Source: an uncultured Methylococcaceae bacterium (lineage in GTDB: Bacteria > Pseudomonadota > Gammaproteobacteria > Methylococcales > Methylomonadaceae). Taken from it: a stretch of 5,901 nt of DNA. Shown piece by piece: positions 1 through 4,996 of the stretch. The notes under the pieces are model-generated. The model did no database searches. It was not told the DNA's origin and saw only the letters and a program-made list of their open reading frames with translations. The stretch covers positions 1 through 5,901 of the forward strand of contig CAJAHC010000592.1 in the NCBI GenBank assembly GCA_903939355.1, read 5' to 3'. Numbering within the stretch: position 1 is the stretch's first letter; each line of letters starts with the position of its first letter. Position numbers and translations under genes: made by a program.

Positions 1-153
1 AATGAAATGCTCAATGATATCGTTAAAGCAATATCCCCTAATTTTATGCGTATTCGTGCTGAATTTAATGTTCGCGGAGGCCTCTACACAACGATTGTTG
101 TAGAACATAGAAACAAAGACTGGCAGGCACAGGAATTAGTTAACCTGCCTTAA
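1..153 (+). CDS. queF: NADPH-dependent 7-cyano-7-deazaguanine reductase (preQ0 reductase), C-terminal fragment
   Basis: The window opens inside this gene. Frame 1 reads 50 residues to a TAA stop at 151-153. QueF reduces the nitrile of preQ0 to the aminomethyl group of preQ1 in the cytoplasm, a step of queuosine tRNA modification. The visible tail matches the end of the QueF T-fold domain: a helix (NEMLNDIV), then SPNFMRIRAEF and the conserved (F)NVRGG turn. It resembles the B. subtilis QueF segment NDLIELMDPRYIEV..FTPRGG. The tail ends soon after a VVEH strand, as in the short, single-domain form of the family. The catalytic Cys, the Asp and the NADPH-binding motif lie upstream and cannot be checked. 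The assignment rests on about 35 aligned residues recalled from memory, so it is good but not certain. No terminator follows, so the transcript may continue into psd. Confidence 0.78.
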   Translation, partial: NEMLNDIVKAISPNFMRIRAEFNVRGGLYTTIVVEHRNKDWQAQELVNLP

Positions 154-219
154 TTGACTTCTTGCCAAGAAAACACCCAATTCTATAGGTCGAGTTAGAA
201 ACAGACTAACCTGACTTAA
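141..219. repeat. 13-bp imperfect direct repeat flanking the queF stop
   Basis: TAACCTGCCTTAA at 141-153 and TAACCTGACTTAA at 207-219 match at 12 of 13 positions, 66 bases apart. The first copy covers the last codons and stop of queF. The second lies in the short gap before psd. It could be a leftover of a small duplication or simply chance in AT-rich DNA. No function is claimed. Confidence 0.4.
162..189 (+). promoter_or_regulatory. weak candidate promoter for psd
   Basis: TTGCCA at 162-167 matches the -35 consensus at 5 of 6 positions. It is followed after 16 bases by TATAGG at 184-189, a 4 of 6 match to the -10. The site lies between queF and psd and would give a leader of about 40 bases. 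A second -35-like TTGACT sits at 154-159 but has no well-spaced -10. In AT-rich DNA such matches are common, so this is only a candidate. psd may instead be read through from queF. Confidence 0.22.
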
Positions 220-236
220 AACTCAACAACTTTCTT

Positions 237-1094
237 ATGACGACTCAAGAAGCATTAACCAAGTTACAATATATTTTACCTCATCACGCTTTATCCAAAA
301 TGATGAGCAAACTGACTCATTGTGAGAATAAAATCTGGAAAAACCTTTTTATAAAACAGATCATAAAGCATTATGGGGTCAATATGAATGAAGCCCTTGA
401 GCAGGATATTAATACCTTCAAAAGTTTTAATCATTTTTTTACCCGTGAGCTGAACTCTAATGTCAGGCCATTAACAACCTCACCTAATGCCATTGCCTGT
501 CCTGCTGACGGCACTGTCAGTCAGGCTGGTAAAATTAATGATGGAGACATATTTCAGGCTAAAGGTAAAAACTTTACGGTAACCGACTTGTTAGGTGGTG
601 ATTCAAAACGTGCAGAGCCCTTTAATAATGGGGTTTTTACTACTATCTACCTTTCACCGAAAGATTATCACCGTCTGCACATGCCACTAACCGGTACCTT
701 AACAGAAATGGTACATATCCCTGGCCGATTATTCAGTGTAAATACAGCAACTACAAATTCAGTTCCCGGATTATTTGCCAGAAACGAACGAGTCGCAGCC
801 ATTTTTGATACCGATGCAGGTCCAATGGCTTTAGTACTGGTAGGAGCTATATTTGTATCCAGCATAGAAACCGTTTGGCACGGCGTTGTAACACCACCCA
901 GTATTACATCAGTCAGAAGCTGGCAATATCAGGAAAATGCCCCTGTGCTAAAAATGGGCGAAGAAATGGGGCGCTTTAATATGGGCTCAACAATTATTGT
1001 CTTGCTTGCCAAAAATAAAGCAGAATGGGATAGTAACTTTACTGCTGAAAAAGTGGTTAAATTAGGTGAGCATATCGGAAATACATTGGCTTGA
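237..1094 (+). CDS. psd: phosphatidylserine decarboxylase proenzyme (pyruvoyl-dependent)
   Basis: Psd converts phosphatidylserine to phosphatidylethanolamine at the inner face of the cytoplasmic membrane, the last step of PE synthesis. The 285-residue protein aligns along its length with E. coli Psd: LQYILPHHALSKM near the N-terminus, ACPADGTVSQAGKI (residues 87-100, catalytic Asp91), YLSPKDYHRLHMP (138-150, His148), FARNERV (180-186), VSSIETVWHG (207-216) and EMGRFNMGST (243-252). Self-cleavage before Ser251 (codon 987-989) should give a long beta chain and a short alpha chain of about 35 residues with an N-terminal pyruvoyl group. The cleavage motif is MGST instead of the usual LGST. The protein lacks the acidic C-terminal tail of the 322-residue E. 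coli enzyme. The start is well constrained: an in-frame TAA lies at 207-209, no other start codon falls between, and the N-terminus matches the family. There is no clear Shine-Dalgarno. The stop is 5 bases from the convergent pyrC' stop. Confidence 0.96.
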   Translation: MTTQEALTKLQYILPHHALSKMMSKLTHCENKIWKNLFIKQIIKHYGVNMNEALEQDINTFKSFNHFFTRELNSNVRPLTTSPNAIACPADGTVSQAGKINDGDIFQAKGKNFTVTDLLGGDSKRAEPFNNGVFTTIYLSPKDYHRLHMPLTGTLTEMVHIPGRLFSVNTATTNSVPGLFARNERVAAIFDTDAGPMALVLVGAIFVSSIETVWHGVVTPPSITSVRSWQYQENAPVLKMGEEMGRFNMGSTIIVLLAKNKAEWDSNFTAEKVVKLGEHIGNTLA

Positions 1095-1099
1095 TTAAT

Positions 1100-2392
1100 C
1101 TATAATTCGGCCTTTTCCAAACAATAGATGATTTTTCCCGCTTGTAAAGTATGAGTAACTCGGCCTTTAAATGTCTGCCCCCAAAAAGGTGTATTAACAC
1201 CCTGACTTTTCCAATTATCGAAATTAACTTGCCAAGTCATTTGAGGATCAAAGACACAGACATCTGCAGCGAAACCTTCTGTTAAGGCACCGCTGTTAAT
1301 ACCTAACACACGTGCCGGATTTTCGCTCAAGGATGCTATACCTTGTTGCATCGTTATGATGCCTTCCTCTACTAATTTGAGCATTAACGGTAACAGAGTT
1401 TCTAACGCTGCTATACCTGGTTCTGTTTCAGGAAATGCTGCCAACTTGGCATCTAAATCATGAGGCTGATGATCGGAACAAATACTGTTAATGCTACCAC
1501 TAGCCAATCCTTGTCTCAGATACTGCTTGTCTGTTTCAGTGCGGAAGGGTGGCAATACGTGATAATTGCTGTTAAAGGGAATGATGTCATTTTCAGTTAA
1601 GTGCAACTGATGAATGGCAACGTCGGCACTGACCTGTAAGCCGTATTTCTTTGCTTGATGAATTTTAATCACTGATCGCTTGCAACTTAATTGCCCAAAA
1701 TGCACACGACAACCAGTTAACTCAACTAGCTCCAGACATTGAGCCAAAGCAATTGTTTCGGCGGCTTCAGGTATGCTGGGTAAACCGTAGCGAGTGGCAA
1801 AAGCGCCTTCATGAACACAACCGTTATTACCTAGCCAATAATCATTAGGCCTAAACATAACCAACAAATCATGGCTTGCCGCATATTCCATTGCTCTTCT
1901 TAATATTAATAAGTTTCTAACAGGCTGATTAGCATTGCCAACTGCGATGCAGCCGGCTTGTTTAAGTGATAACATCGAGCTTAGCTCTATACCCTCAAGT
2001 TTTCGAGTCAGTGCTGCAATTGGATAGATTTGTGGATAGTCCGCTTTTTTAGCTTGTTCCTTGATAAGTTCTATAACAGCCGGTGTATCGATGACTGGAC
2101 TTGTATCTGGTTGAAGACACATGGTCGTTACACCGGCACTTGCAGCCGCTATGGTTTCAGTTTTGAACGTTGCTTTGCGGCTTTGTCCAGGTTCTCGTAA
2201 GCGAGTGCTTAAATCTATAAAACCCGGACAGATTATTTTATTTTGTGCGTTAATAACGCTATCAGCTTTGAAGCCGGCTGGTTCATTGGTAACAGAAATT
2301 ATTTTTCCCTCTGCGACATAAACACAACCGATACGATTAATATTATTAGCAGGATCTATTATATGACCTTGTTTTATATGTATTGAGCTCAT
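1100..2392 (-). CDS. pyrC': non-catalytic dihydroorotase-like protein PyrC' (PyrX), structural partner of ATCase
   Basis: This 430-residue amidohydrolase-fold protein has the shape of class I dihydroorotases: an N-terminal beta part, FIDLSTRLREPG (residues 58-69), SLKQAGCIAVGNANQPV (142-158), VHFGQLSCKRS (230-240), SICSDHQPH (303-311) and a C-terminal NTPFWGQTFKG (400-410). Most metal ligands are gone. The DxHxHxR signature reads D60-L-S62-T-R64-L-R66, so both His are replaced. The Asp of the central loop aligns with Asn153, the HxED histidine with Arg181, and the metal His of HxxHxS with Gln234. Only Asp307 of the SDH motif remains. It therefore should not hydrolyse dihydroorotate, and an active pyrC is expected elsewhere. 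In Pseudomonas such PyrC' proteins are needed to assemble the large ATCase-pDHO complex with PyrB. The ATG overlaps the pyrB stop by one base (TAATG), which fits coupled synthesis at fixed ratio. The frame is intact, so this is a maintained pseudoenzyme rather than a pseudogene. Confidence 0.93.
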   Translation of the reverse strand: MSSIHIKQGHIIDPANNINRIGCVYVAEGKIISVTNEPAGFKADSVINAQNKIICPGFIDLSTRLREPGQSRKATFKTETIAAASAGVTTMCLQPDTSPVIDTPAVIELIKEQAKKADYPQIYPIAALTRKLEGIELSSMLSLKQAGCIAVGNANQPVRNLLILRRAMEYAASHDLLVMFRPNDYWLGNNGCVHEGAFATRYGLPSIPEAAETIALAQCLELVELTGCRVHFGQLSCKRSVIKIHQAKKYGLQVSADVAIHQLHLTENDIIPFNSNYHVLPPFRTETDKQYLRQGLASGSINSICSDHQPHDLDAKLAAFPETEPGIAALETLLPLMLKLVEEGIITMQQGIASLSENPARVLGINSGALTEGFAADVCVFDPQMTWQVNFDNWKSQGVNTPFWGQTFKGRVTHTLQAGKIIYCLEKAEL

Positions 2393-3354
2393 TAGTTAAT
2401 GCCCTGTTTCTGCATCGCCAGTGCCATAATGGCCATACGAATAGCGATGCCATTACTTACTTGCTTGAGTATTACCGATTGTGGTCCATCAGCAACTTTT
2501 GAATCAATTTCTACGCCCCGATTTATCGGCCCTGGATGCATCACGATAGCATCAGGCTTGGCTAATTTTAATTTAGCCTCTGTTAAGCCAAAACATTTGA
2601 AATATTCACTCTCACTAGGTAGTAAAGCCGATGTCATTCGCTCTTTCTGTAACCGTAACATGATAATGACATCAATATCTTTAAGCCCTTCTGTCAAATT
2701 ATGGGATACATTAACGCCCAAACTTTCTACATGAGCTGGTAATAAAGTTTTCGGTGCAATCACTCTAACTTCAGCGGCACCCAATGTATTTAGAGCTTGT
2801 ATCTGTGATCTGGCGACTCTGGAATGGAGAATATCTCCAATAATAGCCACTCTTATAGTAGAGAAATCCTTTTTTATCTGCCGAATAGTAAACATATCCA
2901 GCATAGCCTGAGTTGGATGAGCATGCTGCCCATCACCTGCATTAATAACACTGATATGCGGCGCTGTTTGCTGAGCAATAAAATGGGCCGCACCACTTAT
3001 TGCGTGTCGGACTACAAACATATCAACAAACATGGCCTCCAAATTACGTATAGTATCAAGTAGACTCTCGCCTTTAGATGTGGAAGACGTAGAAATACTC
3101 ATGCTTAAGACATCTGCAGATAATCGTTTAGCGGCCAATTCAAAAGTCGTTCTTGTGCGTGTACTATTTTCAAAAAATAGATTGACGATGGTCTTGCCAC
3201 GTAATAAAGGCACTTTTTTGATCTGATGATCACCTATACCAACAAACGATTCGGCTATATCCAAAATTTCGGTCAACAAGCTTTTTGGCAGGCCCTCAAT
3301 GCTTAAAAAATGCTTCAGTCTACCTTCTGCATTTAACTGGAGATTATCAATCAT
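2392..3354 (-). CDS. pyrB: aspartate carbamoyltransferase catalytic subunit
   Basis: PyrB condenses carbamoyl phosphate with aspartate to N-carbamoyl-aspartate, the committed step of pyrimidine synthesis, in the cytoplasm. All hallmark motifs are present in its 320 residues: carbamoyl-phosphate loop [13 protein letters not shown] (60-72, with Ser64, Arg66 and Arg68), mobile loop TSSTSKGES with Lys94 (89-97), HPTQAMLD (146-153), hinge [11 protein letters not shown] (173-183), aspartate-binding MLRLQKER (232-239, Arg234) and [11 protein letters not shown] (273-283). The N-terminus [14 protein letters not shown] resembles Pseudomonas PyrB, whose extended N-terminal region is associated with nucleotide inhibition. 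No pyrI regulatory gene lies nearby. This fits the class in which PyrB forms a dodecamer with the inactive DHOase encoded next. The ATG is 2 bases after the pyrR stop with only a weak GGTAG in front, so translation is probably coupled to pyrR. The stop TAA shares its last A with the pyrC' ATG. Confidence 0.98.
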   Translation of the reverse strand: MIDNLQLNAEGRLKHFLSIEGLPKSLLTEILDIAESFVGIGDHQIKKVPLLRGKTIVNLFFENSTRTRTTFELAAKRLSADVLSMSISTSSTSKGESLLDTIRNLEAMFVDMFVVRHAISGAAHFIAQQTAPHISVINAGDGQHAHPTQAMLDMFTIRQIKKDFSTIRVAIIGDILHSRVARSQIQALNTLGAAEVRVIAPKTLLPAHVESLGVNVSHNLTEGLKDIDVIIMLRLQKERMTSALLPSESEYFKCFGLTEAKLKLAKPDAIVMHPGPINRGVEIDSKVADGPQSVILKQVSNGIAIRMAIMALAMQKQGIN

Positions 3355-3356
3355 AA

Positions 3357-3863
3357 TTACGCTACCAGATCTTGTGTTTGTAGCTGAATAGCCAAAGGCT
3401 CAGGACCAATTAATTTAACCCACTGGCCCACATTTAAGGTGATACTTGTTCCAACACAATCAGGACACAAGGGAATTTGTTTACCATCACGTTCTATCAA
3501 CACTGCCAGAATAACTTGATTAGGCCGACCATAATCAAAAATCTCATTCAACGCAGCTCGAATTGTTCTTCCAGTGTAAAAAACATCATCTATCAAGATG
3601 ATATCTCGACCTTCAATTTGCGGTGGCAATTGGCTAGGTTTCACATTTGGATTAACACCGATTTGTGAGAAATCATCCCGATAAAAAGAGATATCCAACA
3701 ATCCTAATGGATCCGTTATATTTAATCTCTGGTGCATTTGTTCGGCAACCCATACACCTCCAGTACGAATACCAATCATCAGGGGATTATTTAATTGTCT
3801 TTCAACAACCTTGTGCTTTAGTTCAACTTCTAGTTTGTTGAGTAAATCCTGTATTTTCAGCAC
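3357..3863 (-). CDS. pyrR: PyrR, pyrimidine operon regulator / uracil phosphoribosyltransferase
   Basis: PyrR is a type I phosphoribosyltransferase fold protein. In Bacillus it binds pyr mRNA leaders with UMP and also makes UMP from uracil and PRPP. The 168-residue product shows [11 protein letters not shown] (31-41), [10 protein letters not shown] (56-65), the PRPP-binding signature [18 protein letters not shown] (88-105) and FDYGRPNQV (109-117), like the Pseudomonas proteins. The start codon is GTG (3861-3863). It is preceded by AAAAGGA at 3871-3877, ending 7 bases before the start, a good Shine-Dalgarno that lies inside the end of ruvX. The gaps to ruvX (4 bases) and pyrB (2 bases) leave no room for a terminator or attenuator next to pyrR. 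Residues 133-136 read CPDC where I recall non-Cys residues in Pseudomonas PyrR (RPDV). Whether this protein regulates, salvages uracil or does both cannot be told from sequence. Confidence 0.94.
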   Translation of the reverse strand: MLKIQDLLNKLEVELKHKVVERQLNNPLMIGIRTGGVWVAEQMHQRLNITDPLGLLDISFYRDDFSQIGVNPNVKPSQLPPQIEGRDIILIDDVFYTGRTIRAALNEIFDYGRPNQVILAVLIERDGKQIPLCPDCVGTSITLNVGQWVKLIGPEPLAIQLQTQDLVA

Positions 3864-3867
3864 TTAA

Positions 3868-4323
3868 TTATCCTTTTTTATAATCATTTAACCAGGATTG
3901 CAGAATGAGTTGAGCCGCAAGTTGATCCTGTACTTCCCAAAGTTTACCTGCATTAACACTTACTTCATCAAATAACATTTGTTTGGCTTCAAATGTTGAT
4001 AAAGTTTCATCCTGTTGATAAACAGGAAGTTGGTAACGGCCTTCCAACTGATGGCAGAACTTTATAATACGAGGTGTAACTGGGTTATCAGATCCATCGG
4101 CCTGCCTGGATATTCCGACTACCAATCCTGTTGGACGCCACTCTTGTATTAATTTACTTATTATTTGCCAATCAGGACTTTGGTTAATGGAACGTATTGT
4201 TAATAGCGGACTTGCAGAGGCAGTAATAGTTTGGCCGACTGCCACACCGATTTTTTTATAGCCAAAATCAAAGCATAAATAGGTGTCGTCGTCAGTTTTT
4301 ATTAACAATGGATCTTGGTGCAT
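3868..4323 (-). CDS. ruvX: RuvX/YqgF family RNase H-fold nuclease (putative Holliday junction resolvase, pre-16S rRNA processing)
   Basis: This 151-residue protein matches E. coli YqgF (138 residues) throughout: FDFGYKKIGVAVGQ (18-31), SPDWQIISKLIQEW (49-62), GLVVGISRQADGSDNP (66-81), QDETLSTFEA (104-113) and VQDQLAAQLIL (131-141). The acidic residues expected of the RNase H-like site are present: Asp19, Asp105/Glu106 and Asp133. The family has been described both as a Holliday junction resolvase and as a nuclease in 16S rRNA 5'-end maturation. The sequence does not decide between these. The N-terminus carries about 10 residues more than E. coli (MHQDPLLIKTDDD), but there is no in-frame ATG before the DFG strand, so the ATG at 4321-4323 is kept. 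No Shine-Dalgarno is visible; a TATAAT lies 7 bases upstream. yqgE-ruvX adjacency is widely conserved in gammaproteobacteria. The stop is 4 bases from the pyrR GTG. Confidence 0.95.
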   Translation of the reverse strand: MHQDPLLIKTDDDTYLCFDFGYKKIGVAVGQTITASASPLLTIRSINQSPDWQIISKLIQEWRPTGLVVGISRQADGSDNPVTPRIIKFCHQLEGRYQLPVYQQDETLSTFEAKQMLFDEVSVNAGKLWEVQDQLAAQLILQSWLNDYKKG

Positions 4324-4330
4324 ATTCGAA

Positions 4331-4336
4331 ATTATA
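4331..4336 (-). promoter_or_regulatory. perfect -10-like TATAAT in front of ruvX
   Basis: On the minus strand TATAAT lies 7 bases before the ruvX ATG, inside the 69-base yqgE-ruvX gap. If it were used, transcription would start within a base or so of the ATG, giving a nearly leaderless mRNA, which would fit the missing Shine-Dalgarno. No -35 box sits at 16-18 bases: the sequence there is GAATTG, AGAATT or GAGAAT. TTGGCC at 4350-4355 is only 13 bases away. It could be chance in an AT-rich gap. Confidence 0.2.
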
Positions 4337-4373
4337 TTAAAATCAAGATGGCCAATTCTCTAGGAGTAATTTT

Positions 4374-4392
4374 TACTGAAAACCGCTCAGTA
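4374..4392. repeat. 6-bp perfect inverted repeat after yqgE
   Basis: TACTGA (4374-4379) and TCAGTA (4387-4392) form a perfect 6-bp stem with a 7-base loop, directly next to the yqgE stop. In the yqgE mRNA the stem is followed by AAAAAUU rather than a U-run, so it is not a standard intrinsic terminator. An overlapping alternative stem, AGTAA (4365-4369) with TTACT (4373-4377), would exclude it. Either could protect the 3' end of a processed mRNA or be chance. Confidence 0.3.
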
Positions 4393-4956
4393 TTAAGCAT
4401 GCCCTGCTTGAGTAATTAACTGATTTATATCAATACCAATTTCCTCAGCTGCCCGTTGCCAGCGCTGATTAATCTCAGTATCGAATAAGACGTTTTGACT
4501 ATAAGGTGAATTTAGCCAATTATTAGCCAATATTTCTTGTTCCAATTGACCCTGCCCCCATCCGGCATAACCTAAAGCGACCAGATACTTTTTGGGCCCT
4601 TCACCAACAGCAATAGCTTCAATGACATCACGTGAAGTTGTTAAAGAAACTGTATCTGAAACATTCATAGTAGCATCCCATACCATTTCGGTTGTATGGA
4701 GAACAAACCCATGCTCTTGCTGTACCGGTCCACCTGAAAAAACATTTATTTCTGCAGCGCAAAGTGAAGTAACGCCTATATTCATTTGTTTAAAAATTTC
4801 ACCCAGCTTCATTTCCGACGGTCTATTAATAACTATACCTAATGCGCCGTCTTTATTATGTTGACACAAATAGGTAACCGTATGAAAAAAAATAGGGTCC
4901 GCCAAGCTTGGCATAGCTATTATAAATTGATTATTTAAGTAAGCGACTTGATTCAT
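4393..4956 (-). CDS. yqgE: YqgE/AlgH family protein (UPF0301, DUF179)
   Basis: The product (187 residues, the same length as E. coli YqgE) shows the family landmarks, counted from the ATG start: FIIAMPSLADPIFFHTV (11-27), YLCQHNKDGALGIVINRP (29-46), a GGPV turn (75-78), HGFVLHTT (82-89), VSLTTSRDVIEAI (103-115), LVALGYAGWGQGQLEQEI (125-142), NNWL (145-148) and a C-terminal GHA. It has no signal peptide or membrane segment. AlgH was reported to affect alginate gene expression in Pseudomonas, but the molecular role of the family is unknown. I chose the ATG at 4954-4956. An in-frame TTG at 4969-4971 would add five residues (MILKL), but it has no Shine-Dalgarno and does not improve the match. The ATG is preceded only by a weak TAAAG. 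It sits 40 bases after tonB and 69 before ruvX, consistent with one operon. Confidence 0.95.
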   Translation of the reverse strand: MNQVAYLNNQFIIAMPSLADPIFFHTVTYLCQHNKDGALGIVINRPSEMKLGEIFKQMNIGVTSLCAAEINVFSGGPVQQEHGFVLHTTEMVWDATMNVSDTVSLTTSRDVIEAIAVGEGPKKYLVALGYAGWGQGQLEQEILANNWLNSPYSQNVLFDTEINQRWQRAAEEIGIDINQLITQAGHA

Positions 4957-4996
4957 AAGCTTTAGTATCAAAGGTTATTGTAACTTAAGCAACTAT

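Noticed and set aside
668..865. Open frame antisense to psd
   Set aside because: It overlaps the conserved core of Psd and has no recognisable domain or start signal.
1093..1100. GATTAATC palindrome as a bidirectional terminator
   Set aside because: It is an 8-base AT-rich palindrome with no loop and no flanking U-run, too weak to terminate transcription.
2121..2321. Short plus-strand frame with a hydrophobic start inside pyrC'
   Set aside because: The Ala/Val-rich beginning resembles a signal peptide, but it is the complement of the conserved DHOase-fold region and has no ribosome binding site.
1100..2392. Annotation as active dihydroorotase PyrC
   Set aside because: Both His of the DxHxHxR signature and the other metal His residues are replaced, so a catalytic call would be misleading.
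2399..2734. 111-codon open frame on the plus strand opposite pyrB
   Set aside because: It lies wholly antisense to a clear PyrB with all active-site motifs. Its translation shows no recognisable domain and is rich in residues expected from reading conserved codons backwards.
2824..3226. Two overlapping plus-strand frames inside pyrB (2824-3063 and 3032-3226)
   Set aside because: Both are antisense to the STRTR, mobile-loop and HPTQ regions of PyrB. No domain is recognisable in either.
3477..3668. Plus-strand frame inside pyrR
   Set aside because: It is antisense to the PRPP-binding motif of PyrR. There is no independent evidence for it.
4374..4392. Intrinsic terminator between yqgE and ruvX
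   Set aside because: The stem is only 6 bp, AT-rich, and followed by AAAAAUU on the transcribed strand rather than a U-run.
4592..4864. 90-codon plus-strand frame inside yqgE
   Set aside because: It is antisense to conserved YqgE motifs. The Cys and Ser content follows from the opposite strand.
4957..4971. TTG start for yqgE that would add five residues
   Set aside because: The ATG at 4954-4956 gives the same length as E. coli YqgE, and no Shine-Dalgarno precedes the TTG.
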